This document shows positions 1-6,844 of a stretch of DNA of 32,856 nt, one piece after another; within the stretch, counting starts at the first letter, position 1, and each line of letters opens with the position of its first letter. This DNA comes from a virus. Location of the stretch: positions 1 through 32,856 of IMG/VR virus record IMGVR_UViG_3300050138_000561. One strand, written 5' to 3'. Under the pieces are notes generated by a model. That model worked only from the letters and a program-made list of their open reading frames with translations, made no database searches and was not told the origin of the DNA. The position numbers and the translations under genes were made by a program.

Positions 1-94
1 TAGGCGCTGCGGGAAAACAGCATTGCGTGTCCCGCCTACCCGGCACGGCAGCCGTCACCGTCAAGCGGCGGGCGACCGTTGCGAAGCCAGGGTG

Positions 95-131
95 TAGAAA
101 GAAAAGCCCCCTCGGAGAAATCCGGGGGGGC
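95..131 (-). terminator. Intrinsic terminator of the packaging/head operon
   Basis: Read on the minus strand, a 10-bp stem (122-131 pairing with 106-115, one G-T wobble) with a 6-nt loop is followed at once by TTTTCTTTCTA. This is the standard layout of a rho-independent terminator. It lies about 45 bp after the last minus-strand gene (stop at 176) and would end transcripts of the terminase-portal-head operon. I see no convincing gene in 1-94. Confidence 0.8.
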
Positions 132-175
132 CTCTTATCCTTGGCGGTTTGCTGGCGCTAGGAAAGGTCCACGTC

Positions 176-394
176 TCATGTTCCGTCCGTTACGCCCGGC
201 TGCACCGCAAGACCGACGAGCTCCTCGCTGCCGCTCTTGAACATCAAGTTCAGCGTCCACGGCTCGCCCGGTTTGTCCGCGCGTTCGATCGGCACCGAGA
301 CGAACTTCTGCGGTTCGGGACCTTCACCGTATCCGGTCTCGGGCGTCTTGCCTGCGTTCTGCAGCGCGAACACGACGGCGGCGTAATCGGTCAT
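176..394 (-). CDS. Hypothetical protein, 72 aa, last gene of head operon
   Basis: A small soluble protein with no family I recognise. It starts MTDYAAVVFALQNAGK and has no membrane segment or Cys motif. The case for a real gene is positional: its ATG overlaps the TGA of the preceding gene by 4 bases (ATGA at 391-394), the coupling used throughout this phage, and a strong terminator follows it. In this position it could be a minor head or head-completion component, but nothing in the sequence shows that. Confidence 0.6.
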   Translation of the reverse strand: MTDYAAVVFALQNAGKTPETGYGEGPEPQKFVSVPIERADKPGEPWTLNLMFKSGSEELVGLAVQPGVTDGT

Positions 395-810
395 GCGCGC
401 CGACGCTTCTCCGGTTTGGCTGCGACACCGAACTCGGCAAGGAGAACAGCGACGGCGGCTTTACGCAATGCGTCATCGGCGTCGGTCACGAGCTTGAGGA
501 CCTCGATCGCCGCAGCCGCACGTTGCGACATCGGAGAGGTCAGCGACGGGAACATCGGCACGTAGTACGGCACCGGCTGCCACCACGGTTGGAACTGAAT
601 CGCCGGATACGGGTACGGCTGCCACGGATACCAGCAACCTTGCATGCCGGTCGTCGAGCCGCTGACGAAGCCGCTCCCTCCGAGGCTCACCGTTGAACAG
701 CCGCTTGGCACTTCGTAGGTGCCGCTGAGAACGGGACCTGCGCCTGGGCCTCCGCTTCCGGTCGTCGCCAGCGCGCTACCTGTTCCGAGATTGCTCGACG
801 CTTCGTACAT
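391..810 (-). CDS. Hypothetical protein, 139 aa, Gly/Ser-rich then Pro/Trp/Tyr-rich
   Basis: I start it at the ATG at 808-810 because AAGGGAG lies 7 nt upstream. An in-frame ATG at 837 has no such site. Residues 1-55 are Gly/Ser/Thr-rich. Next comes a short aromatic Pro-rich stretch (WYPWQPYPYP and similar), then a predicted helical C-terminal third rich in Ala, Leu and Asp and ending in basic residues (EKRRRA). No known domain is recognised. It follows the Mu F-like gene and is coupled to the next gene by an ATGA overlap, so a head-associated role is plausible but unproven. Confidence 0.6.
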   Translation of the reverse strand: MYEASSNLGTGSALATTGSGGPGAGPVLSGTYEVPSGCSTVSLGGSGFVSGSTTGMQGCWYPWQPYPYPAIQFQPWWQPVPYYVPMFPSLTSPMSQRAAAAIEVLKLVTDADDALRKAAVAVLLAEFGVAAKPEKRRRA

Positions 811-841
811 GTTCGATCTCCCTTTGTCGGCGGCCATTCGT

Positions 842-2980
842 CTACGCGAACGCCGGTTCCCACCGTTTGAATTCTTCGACCGTCAGCTCGCGCACGCCAC
901 CGATCCGCTTGCTTCCCATCCCGTCGCTGAACCCGAGCGAATAGATCGAAAGCGCCTCGGCGCGCGAGTTGAACCCGATCATCGCCTTATGCTCGTCGAA
1001 TTCTCCCGTCCGCGCATCGAGTTGGTCGACGACCCAAACCATCGGCGCGTCGACGTTCGGGCCGATATAGCAGTCGAGCTGCTCCGAATCGGCGCCGACC
1101 GTGCGCTTCACGTATCCGTAATGCGCAGGCATGGCGACCGACCACGGCCGGCCATCGGCCCCGACGCCGCGGCGCAGCGCGTTGCGAGGCGTTTCGATCG
1201 CAACGTCGACGCCGGCGATGCGCACGTGCCCCTTGCGATAGTTGCCCGACTCGAGTTGCGCCGGCGTTGGATTGAGCTCGACGTCCGCACCGGCGGCGTC
1301 CGGGTCGGCGCGCACGGCGCTATCGTGGCGCGCGCTCTGCGGGCCGATCCCGGCGACCCAGCCGCGACCGTCAACCCAGGCCCGGCCCTTGGCCGTCAGC
1401 AGTTCGGGCGGGACGTTGCGCGGCGAGGTCACGTACTCGTACCAGCACGAGCAGTTATGTGATATAATTCCCTCGGCGGCATAATAGCCGGTCGCCGTTT
1501 GGAGATTGTACACGTGCCCCGTAAAATCAAGCCGCTTGACGCTGACGATCTTCGACGGCGCCACGAGGCCGGCGAGTCCGTGAAGTCGCTCGCCACCGAA
1601 CTCGGCGTCGGCCGATTCGCGATTGCCGCTCGGATCAAATCCGCTGGTGGCTCGATTCGAAGCATGAAAGATGCTACCCGAGTTCATCTGCAACGTAGCA
1701 CTCCCGAATGGAGACGCGATCGCGTTCAAGCCGCCCACGAAGCGCGCAGCAAGAAGGGTGCTGGCCTCGATGAGAAATTGAAGCGCGCGCGTCGCCGCTC
1801 GACGCAGATAGGACTCGGCGAGCGAGAGTTGATAGCCGCCCTTCGCGCGCGCGGTTACGAAGTCGAAGGTCAGCGGCCGGTCGGCATCTACAATGTCGAC
1901 GTCGCATTCGGAACCATCGCCGTGGAATTGATCACGGCGACCGCTGACCTCGCGCGCCTTCCCGGCTTTCTCAAGCGCACCAAATACCTCGGCGATTGTG
2001 GGTACTGCGTCGTCGTTTGCCGTTTTCGCCACACTGCCGTCGATGCGTTCCTCGCGAACCTCGATGAGATCGTCGGATTCCTTGAGAGCGCCGCAGGCGA
2101 CCCAGCCATGCGGCGTAAGCATTGGGTGATTTGGAGTCGCGCGCAGCGTTTTACCCGAGGCCGTAACGATCTCGGTCAGCTCGCCGCTATACCAACGCCG
2201 GTATCCTACTCGTACACCCGCAGCGAGTGGAACCCGGGTTGAGCCCGGGAAACAGAACGGCAGCTCCGCGACCCCTTCGATCTCGTCGGTGTACTTGAGC
2301 CCGCCCTTCTTGACGAGGCCCTCATTCATCGCCCACGAGTCGCGCACGAGAAAGATTTTGCCCGAACGCGCGATGTGCTCGGGCCGAGCATCGTACCCGC
2401 GATCATACTCGCCGCGGTCGTGCCAGATGCAGGCGATCGCACCCTGGCCCTGCGCGACCACGTGCGCGACGGCCGCGCTCAGCTTGTGCCCCTGATCGAT
2501 CGCAACGCGGCGCCGTTCAAACTTGAGCTGCGCGACCGACTTCATGACGTCGCCGGCGGCCTCGCGAATGTTCGTTGTCGCGCTGCCGCCTCGAGGAACG
2601 GACGTCACCCATCCGGAGAATCGCTGCAGCGTCTTTTGGGTCGCCGCTGCCTTGTTGAGTTTGATTAGGTCCGCACTTGCCCAAATACGACGGTCTAATT
2701 CAGCTCGGAGACTGGGCGCAATTCTATCAAGTGTATACCTGCTTATTCCGGGCACCTTTTTGGCTATACCGCCGTGTAGGACATCGCGGTTAAATACTGC
2801 GCTGAGAATGACCGTAATCTGTCGGCGCTCTTCCGAATCGGTTGGAAGTTCTGCTTCGAGTGAGCGATGTAAGCGCAAGAGCCATTCTTCCAAATCGGCT
2901 TCGCTCGTAAATCCAGCATCGGCAAAATACTTCAAAGCCTCCTTCAACAATTCTCGAAAGCGCGGCTGCGATCTTCTCAT
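842..2980 (-). CDS. Mu F-like minor head protein interrupted by an intein, with C-terminal InPase-like domain
   Basis: 712 codons give a precursor expected to splice to 445 residues. Residues 1-120 are helical. The Mu F / SPP1 gp7-type head morphogenesis domain follows, with a YDARPEHIARSGK stretch (about 196-208) and the terminal Cys motif F-C-S-C-W. The intein occupies residues 243-509, exactly before the first Cys of that motif (ELPF / C-S-C-W after joining). Residues about 579-708 match the inorganic-pyrophosphatase-like domain found at the C-terminus of phage polyvalent proteins and MuF toxins (KGHVRIAG, PAHYGYVKRTVGAD, DCYIGPN, EFDEHKAMIGF). Mu F-family proteins are minor virion components linked to portal and head assembly. 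The ATG overlaps the stop of the upstream gene. The domain assignments rest on motif recognition. Whether the last domain hydrolyses pyrophosphate, acts as an ejected effector or is structural cannot be told. Confidence 0.85.
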   Translation of the reverse strand: MRRSQPRFRELLKEALKYFADAGFTSEADLEEWLLRLHRSLEAELPTDSEERRQITVILSAVFNRDVLHGGIAKKVPGISRYTLDRIAPSLRAELDRRIWASADLIKLNKAAATQKTLQRFSGWVTSVPRGGSATTNIREAAGDVMKSVAQLKFERRRVAIDQGHKLSAAVAHVVAQGQGAIACIWHDRGEYDRGYDARPEHIARSGKIFLVRDSWAMNEGLVKKGGLKYTDEIEGVAELPFCFPGSTRVPLAAGVRVGYRRWYSGELTEIVTASGKTLRATPNHPMLTPHGWVACGALKESDDLIEVREERIDGSVAKTANDDAVPTIAEVFGALEKAGKAREVSGRRDQFHGDGSECDVDIVDADRPLTFDFVTARAKGGYQLSLAESYLRRAATRALQFLIEASTLLAARFVGGLNAIASPFGSATLQMNSGSIFHASNRATSGFDPSGNRESADAEFGGERLHGLAGLVAPSKIVSVKRLDFTGHVYNLQTATGYYAAEGIISHNCSCWYEYVTSPRNVPPELLTAKGRAWVDGRGWVAGIGPQSARHDSAVRADPDAAGADVELNPTPAQLESGNYRKGHVRIAGVDVAIETPRNALRRGVGADGRPWSVAMPAHYGYVKRTVGADSEQLDCYIGPNVDAPMVWVVDQLDARTGEFDEHKAMIGFNSRAEALSIYSLGFSDGMGSKRIGGVRELTVEEFKRWEPAFA
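1460..1468 (+). promoter_or_regulatory. Extended -10 promoter element for the antisense homing endonuclease
   Basis: TGATATAAT is a perfect TGnTATAAT extended -10 in otherwise GC-rich DNA. It lies 33 bp upstream of a GGAG ribosome site (1501-1504). No good -35 hexamer is visible at 17-bp spacing, which extended -10 promoters tolerate. The element sits inside the antisense of the intein block G codons (ATT ATA TCA CAT AAC TGC). ATA and TCA are unusual choices for this genome. Promoter activity is inferred from sequence only. Confidence 0.5.
1514..2242 (+). CDS. Putative homing endonuclease (HTH + Vsr/PD-(D/E)xK-like), encoded antisense inside the intein
   Basis: A 242-aa protein starting at GTG 1514, chosen because GGAG (1501-1504) lies 9 nt upstream; an in-frame TTG at 1499 is the alternative. 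Residues 9-50 form a helix-turn-helix of the resolvase/MarR-like kind (DDLRRRHEAGESVKSLATEL followed by GVGRFAIAARIKSAG). A basic linker follows. Residues about 100-205 read as a very-short-patch-repair-like nuclease fold: GLGERELIAALRARGYEV, then GQRPVGIYNVDVAFGTIAVE, then a basic helix and a beta strand (GYCVVVCRF). Likely catalytic acids are Glu103 or Glu105, Asp129 and Glu138. The His seen after this in many relatives is absent. This architecture is known from free-standing phage homing enzymes, including those lying between split-intein genes. The gene starts 60 bp inside one intein edge and stops 12 bp before the other. A GC-rich hairpin (CCCGGGTTGAGCCCGGG, 2233-2249) covers the stop codon. 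Confidence 0.75.
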   Translation: MPRKIKPLDADDLRRRHEAGESVKSLATELGVGRFAIAARIKSAGGSIRSMKDATRVHLQRSTPEWRRDRVQAAHEARSKKGAGLDEKLKRARRRSTQIGLGERELIAALRARGYEVEGQRPVGIYNVDVAFGTIAVELITATADLARLPGFLKRTKYLGDCGYCVVVCRFRHTAVDAFLANLDEIVGFLESAAGDPAMRRKHWVIWSRAQRFTRGRNDLGQLAAIPTPVSYSYTRSEWNPG

Positions 2981-3159
2981 GATGCGCGGTCAAAAAGTGA
3001 CGGATGGGCATATTTAAGAAGTTTTGCGTGCTTAGCCGAATTGCACGCTTTGCGCACGCGCCGGCGGTTCGCGCGCAGCTTCAGCCGGCACGACGTCTTG
3101 CCGCAGATCCCGTCCGCGTTGACCGTGTGCGCGCTACAGAAGCGGCAGTTACGATTCAT
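2977..3159 (-). CDS. Small Cys-rich (zinc-binding-like) protein, 60 aa
   Basis: The N-terminal part carries C-x2-C-x10-C-x4-C (Cys5, Cys8, Cys19, Cys24), suggesting one zinc knuckle. The rest is strongly basic (RLKLRANRRRVRKACNSAK). The stop overlaps the ATG of the Mu F-like gene by 4 bases, and the start overlaps the end of the DUF6527-like gene by 11 bases. This makes it a genuine operon member. The function is unknown; a nucleic-acid or assembly role would be guesswork. Confidence 0.65.
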   Translation of the reverse strand: MNRNCRFCSAHTVNADGICGKTSCRLKLRANRRRVRKACNSAKHAKLLKYAHPSLFDRAS

Positions 3160-3469
3160 ACCCGGCGCTCGAGTCGGGGTGAATGTTGAATACGCCGTTC
3201 GTCAGCGTCCAATGACATGTCGGCCCTTCGCCCTTGAGCGTGGGATACGTGACTCGAACAGATGGCGAGAGCGTCAGCGTCTCTTGATTCCAGGACCACG
3301 ACGGCCCGCTTCCGCCTTCGTCGTTAATCCTGACGACGTGCAAGCGCTCGCAGCACGGGCACAGCACCATAAAGTGCGCGTGATAGTTCGCCGCGCCTAT
3401 TGCGATGTCGCCGACCTGCGTGAGTTTATCCGACTCGCCGATATCGGTTCCGATCCAGCGTGCGTTCAC
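3149..3469 (-). CDS. DUF6527-like small protein, 106 aa
   Basis: The protein contains LCPCCERLHVV (residues 36-46), a W-x-W pair, the phrase TLSPSV, and then a late TCHWTLTNG. This order (CPxC...H, W.W, PTxxPS, CH...xDG) is the pattern of the DUF6527 family, common small phage proteins probably binding one zinc through the Cys and His residues. No enzymatic role is established for that family. Its ATG overlaps the portal stop codon (ATGA). Confidence 0.65.
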   Translation of the reverse strand: MNARWIGTDIGESDKLTQVGDIAIGAANYHAHFMVLCPCCERLHVVRINDEGGSGPSWSWNQETLTLSPSVRVTYPTLKGEGPTCHWTLTNGVFNIHPDSSAGYES

Positions 3470-4938
3470 GATCGCGCGGCGAACGTCGCAGGCTCACTGG
3501 GCTCTTCATCTTCCCCTGGTTCCGGCTTCGCCGCCTGCTCCTCGAGGTATGCGCGCAGCGCGTCCTCGTCGATGTCGAGCTTCGAAGCGAACAACTCCTC
3601 GCGCTCGTTTGCGTTCTCGGCCGCCCACACAAAGAGCTTCATCTTGTTTTCGGGATCGAGCATCGGGCCGAGGGTTTCGATCAATGCCACGACGGCCTTC
3701 ATCTGCACATCTTGGGTCTTGCTCTTCTCGGACTCCGGTTCGATCAAGACGTTCGGCCAGATCGCAGAGAACGCGCGCATCCATTCGTACAGCGCCGTCT
3801 CGTAAGGCCGGTCGCGATATTCGGGATAATCCGACTTCAGCGAGTCGTAAAACTCCGAGGTCCAGGCAGTTTTTTGCACGAGCCGATCGAGGAACGCGTA
3901 CGCGGGTTCCATCGCCTCGCGCACATCGTTCAGATACGCGGCCTCTTTCTTCGCGTCTTCCGATCCTTCACCGAAGCCCTCGGTCAGCGTCTCCTGAGCG
4001 ATGATCGAGGCCGGCATACCGGCGGCACTTGCGATGTTCTTGAGGATGTTCTGACGCGCCATTTCAGCCGCGGGGGCGAGGTGCTCGAGCTTGAGCGCTT
4101 CGATATCTTCGTCGATCCCGATCTGCAGCACCTGATTCGTCACACCGGATTTTATCGCTTGACGCTTCGCGCCGAACATCGAGCCCATGATGTTGTCGAT
4201 AAAGCTACCCGGCGTTTTCAGTTTGGCGACGAGCAGGCCGGCCTTCTTCGTGACCATATCGTCCGTTACCATCGACTGCAGGTACGACTTGAGCGGGTAG
4301 AGCGCGCGCTGATACACCGACCGGCCCACGAATCCGAAAGCCGAATTCGTCCACTCGATGTAGAGCGGCTCCTCGTTCATCGTCGCCATCGTGCGACTTG
4401 GATGCCACTTCACGCCGTTCACGAAAAGCGCGCCTTGTTTGAGAAATAAGGGCGAATTCGGATCCTGATTGAGGACCAAACTCCCGGCGGTGTTGAGCGG
4501 ATCGAGCACGTTGAAGTAGAGTTTCTCGGCGTCGAGCGTCGCCATATCGAGCGGCGTTGAAGGATCGCCGCCCTGCTCGCCGACGGCAATCGATGCGATG
4601 CCGTAGGCGCGAGCGAGCGTCATCAGGTTCCGAATGATCTGCGTCGCGCCGACCTTGCCGATCGTCTTCCAGGTTTCTTCGAATTGCTTGATGATGCGCT
4701 TTTCGCCGAGCACCGGGATGCTCAGAATGCGCGCTTGGCCTTGCGCGCGTTTGATCGGCGCCTGAGCGAGAATCAACCCCAATGGATGGTACGACAGTAG
4801 CGTTTTGCAGAGTTGGTAAGACGGCGCCGTGCCCGGCACGATCTCTTGGGCCATGAGGAGCTGGATCAGTTGCGATCCGAGCCCGCCATCGATGCCAATG
4901 GTCGCGAAAGTCGAGTCCGTTTCGCCGGAGTTGAACAC
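3466..4938 (-). CDS. Portal protein, DUF1073 (Phage_portal_3-like) family
   Basis: 490 aa, normal for this family. The portal forms the dodecameric ring at the head vertex through which DNA is packaged and ejected. Family features include an N-terminal segment rich in Ile/Leu/Gln, the stretch ARAYGIASIAVGEQGGD (about 108-124) and a C-terminal half with LTEGFGEGSEDAKKEA (about 323-338), which matches the GxGE/D region typical of DUF1073 portals. The tail is acidic and Pro/Glu-rich (KPEPGEDEEPSEP). The start is GTG at 4938, one base after the stop of the preceding gene. Position between TerL and the Mu F-like gene is the classical packaging order. Confidence 0.85.
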   Translation of the reverse strand: MFNSGETDSTFATIGIDGGLGSQLIQLLMAQEIVPGTAPSYQLCKTLLSYHPLGLILAQAPIKRAQGQARILSIPVLGEKRIIKQFEETWKTIGKVGATQIIRNLMTLARAYGIASIAVGEQGGDPSTPLDMATLDAEKLYFNVLDPLNTAGSLVLNQDPNSPLFLKQGALFVNGVKWHPSRTMATMNEEPLYIEWTNSAFGFVGRSVYQRALYPLKSYLQSMVTDDMVTKKAGLLVAKLKTPGSFIDNIMGSMFGAKRQAIKSGVTNQVLQIGIDEDIEALKLEHLAPAAEMARQNILKNIASAAGMPASIIAQETLTEGFGEGSEDAKKEAAYLNDVREAMEPAYAFLDRLVQKTAWTSEFYDSLKSDYPEYRDRPYETALYEWMRAFSAIWPNVLIEPESEKSKTQDVQMKAVVALIETLGPMLDPENKMKLFVWAAENANEREELFASKLDIDEDALRAYLEEQAAKPEPGEDEEPSEPATFAARS

Positions 4939-4939
4939 T

Positions 4940-5134
4940 TTAGGCGTCGCTCATGTTCGCGGAGATATACGTGCGCTCGCCGCAAAACATCCTGATCGTA
5001 TCGAGCGCGTCCAGGATTCGTTCGGAGTTGCAGCCGTGCCGCGCGGCAAGCTGGCCGATGGTCAAGTTCGCCTTGACGTCCTCAGGTTCCGAGTCGGCGA
5101 GCTCGCGGACCAGCTTCTCGAACGGCTTGCGCAT
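4940..5134 (-). CDS. Small HTH-like protein, 64 aa
   Basis: Residues 25-45 (LTIGQLAARHGCNSERILDAL) read as a helix-turn-helix. Upstream is an acidic helical segment. It sits between the membrane protein after TerL and the portal gene, one base from the portal start. It could be a regulator or a packaging accessory. No family is recognised beyond the HTH resemblance. Confidence 0.5.
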   Translation of the reverse strand: MRKPFEKLVRELADSEPEDVKANLTIGQLAARHGCNSERILDALDTIRMFCGERTYISANMSDA

Positions 5135-5141
5135 CGGCCGG

Positions 5142-5342
5142 CTAGAGTCCGCTAACGTGCCCGGTGAGCAGCGGAAGCAGTCGCTGGATCAGCACGAGCA
5201 CGATGATCAGCGCCAGGATGAGGTATGCGATCTGTTTGATGCGCGCGTCCATCGGCACCATGTCTAGCAGCACCTTGACGATGAGAAACACGATGCCCGC
5301 GATCACGAGCCAGATCAGGAGCGAGATGAGAATCGAGATCAT
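5142..5342 (-). CDS. Small membrane protein, 66 aa, two transmembrane helices
   Basis: It begins at the ATG 5340-5342, which shares its last base with the TerL stop (TAATG). Two hydrophobic helices are clear: residues about 3-26 (ILISLLIWLVIAGIVFLIVK) and about 38-57, with a short loop between. It resembles the small two-helix proteins annotated as Thivi_2564 family. A holin-like role is possible, but the lysis genes are elsewhere (21869-23518), so I leave the function open. Confidence 0.6.
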   Translation of the reverse strand: MISILISLLIWLVIAGIVFLIVKVLLDMVPMDARIKQIAYLILALIIVLVLIQRLLPLLTGHVSGL

Positions 5343-6844
5343 TAGATGCCTTTTCTTTCTCCGGAGTTCGAGCCGAGCGTGACGCTCACGAGGTAGCAAA
5401 AAGTGTCCAAGAGGTCCAATCCGTCCGTCTCCTTGCTCCCGAGCCGGAAGTTTGAGACCTGCGAGATGAGATGGTTCGCCGAATGCCCTTTGTGTACCGT
5501 TACCTTGTCGAACGCTTCCTGCGTGATCTTGACTCCCTGGGCAATCACGTAGGGGCTGGCCATGATGGCCCGCTCGTCCTTACCCATCGCCGTCAGCTTC
5601 GAGTCGATTGCGTACGCCGGAGCGTGCTTCCCCTGCGCGCGCAGGTTTTCGGCCTGCTGGATGAGGACCGTGCCCGTCGCCTTGTCTTCGATGAACGCCC
5701 CCGCAACGCCCCGGCGCGCTCCGCATATCCGGGAGAGTTCCTCAAGCCGAACGTAGACATTCTCAAGCCAGCCCGCCTGCGCGGCGCCCTCGATCTGGAG
5801 TATGTCCCAGTCAATAATCAGCGTCGGCGTCGGTTTCGTGAGTGAGTTGTAGCTGAAATAGGTTACCGCCGTCGCGTTATGCTGCTTGCCGGACTTGATC
5901 GAGGTGTCGATCATGGCGCCGACCGTATCGCACCGATCGGGCATCGGTACCGGCTGGCCGTCGACCAAGAGATCGTCGATGTTGAAGAACGAGGCACCGC
6001 GCGGGCGGGGATCCTGCTGGAACAACGCGCCCCACACGTACTCGCCGACGTTGGCACGGATGCGCGCGAGCGCTTCCTCGTCCTGCCATGCCGGCCACAG
6101 GGCGGCGCCGAGCGGGCGACCGAGCGGATCGCTGAGTGAATCGCACAGCGCCGGCAACTTGAGAACGGTCCACTGGTCGCCACCCGCGTTCGCAGCTTGT
6201 AGGAGACGGCCGCCGAGATCGTCGGGGTGCCATCTCGTCATAATTAAAACGATCCATGCGCCCGGCTTCAACCGTGTGTAGAAGTCGGCTTGATACCAGT
6301 CCCATTGTGTCTGCCGTTTCGTTTCGGATTCCGCATCAGCTGCGCCGCGCAGCGGATCGTCGATCAGTCCACCGTCCGCACGCCGCCCGGTTATCGTGCC
6401 TCCAACACCGGCCGCACGATAAAATCCGCCGTTCGTCGTGCGCCAGCGTTGCACGTTTTCGCTTTGCAGCGTGTAGCCTAACGTGCTTGAATGCTGACGG
6501 ATGTAACTTTGAATGCGCCCGCTAAAATCTTCGGCCAGATCGCTCGTGTTACTGGCTCCAATGAGATCGAGGTTCGGGCGCTGCGCGAAGAACCACGCCG
6601 GGAACAGCATGGACGAGTACGTGCTTTTCGCGCTGCCAGGCGGCATTAAAACCATGAGCCGCTTGATCTCGCCGCGCGCAACCTTTTCGAGGTGTGATAA
6701 CAGAAGACGATGATGCCGCGCGGGCGTCTGGTCGTACGGGGCGAGCGCCTCGACAACCCAGTCAATCAGATTGTGACGAGCTTCGTCTTCGCGGAGCGAT
6801 AACTCAAGGGCGAGTTCGTCGTCCAGATCGGTGTACGCAATCAA
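5342..6844 (-). CDS. terL: Terminase large subunit
   Basis: 500 aa: the ATPase-nuclease motor that cuts concatemeric DNA and drives it through the portal. The Walker A-type loop is MPPGSAKST (residues 67-75; Ser-Ala-Lys in place of the usual Gly-Lys). Walker B with catalytic acids is GGLIDDP (158-164). The coupling motif is MTRWHPDDL (202-210). The C-terminal third is the RNase H-like nuclease (aspartates in MIDTSIKSG, in LIIDWD and in FIEDKATG). The start is TTG at 6844, overlapping the TGA of the small-subunit gene; no better start is nearby. The family is Terminase_6-like. Neighbours on both sides agree. Confidence 0.93.
   Translation of the reverse strand: MIAYTDLDDELALELSLREDEARHNLIDWVVEALAPYDQTPARHHRLLLSHLEKVARGEIKRLMVLMPPGSAKSTYSSMLFPAWFFAQRPNLDLIGASNTSDLAEDFSGRIQSYIRQHSSTLGYTLQSENVQRWRTTNGGFYRAAGVGGTITGRRADGGLIDDPLRGAADAESETKRQTQWDWYQADFYTRLKPGAWIVLIMTRWHPDDLGGRLLQAANAGGDQWTVLKLPALCDSLSDPLGRPLGAALWPAWQDEEALARIRANVGEYVWGALFQQDPRPRGASFFNIDDLLVDGQPVPMPDRCDTVGAMIDTSIKSGKQHNATAVTYFSYNSLTKPTPTLIIDWDILQIEGAAQAGWLENVYVRLEELSRICGARRGVAGAFIEDKATGTVLIQQAENLRAQGKHAPAYAIDSKLTAMGKDERAIMASPYVIAQGVKITQEAFDKVTVHKGHSANHLISQVSNFRLGSKETDGLDLLDTFCYLVSVTLGSNSGERKGI

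Larger units (their letters stand above)
1454..2254 (-). mobile_element. Intein (267 aa) in the Mu F-like head protein; Hint domain intact, no sense-strand nuclease
   Basis: Splice block A begins with Cys (CFPGSTRVPLAAG, precursor residues 243-255). Block B contains LRATPNHPMLTPHGW. Block F is LDFTGHVYNLQTATGYY. Block G is GIISHN followed by Cys+1. All residues expected for Cys1/Asn/Cys+1 splicing are present: Cys1, the block B TxxH-type motif (TPNH), the penultimate His and the terminal Asn. The linker between blocks B and F (about residues 309-476) has no LAGLIDADG, HNH or GIY-YIG motif. It carries the string QFHGDGSECDVDIV, which is antisense to the nuclease core encoded on the plus strand. 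The reading frame is open throughout, so the precursor should splice rather than truncate. Splicing itself is inferred. Confidence 0.9.

Noticed and set aside
1-24. Possible minus-strand gene starting at 24 and running off the left edge
   Set aside because: Only seven codons are visible (ATG CTG TTT...) with a weak G-rich upstream site; too short to support.
719-1462. Plus-strand open frame (247 codons) opposite the C-terminal part of the Mu F-like gene
   Set aside because: Arg-rich, no motifs, no ribosome site; a mirror of the strongly coding minus strand.
2233-2249. CCCGGGTTGAGCCCGGG hairpin as a terminator of the antisense nuclease gene
   Set aside because: A stable 6-bp stem covers the stop codon but no T-tract follows, and the same bases encode conserved intein block A residues (FPGSTRVP), which may explain it.
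3460-4449. Long plus-strand open frame (329 codons) opposite the portal gene
   Set aside because: Its translation is Arg/His-rich with no domain. Long antisense frames are common in GC-rich genes because of codon third-position bias. Unlike the nuclease at 1514-2242 it has no recognisable fold or clear start signals.
5342-6844. Non-consensus Walker A (GSAKST) as a sign of a defective terminase
   Set aside because: Variation in this loop is common among large terminases, and the remaining ATPase and nuclease motifs are present.
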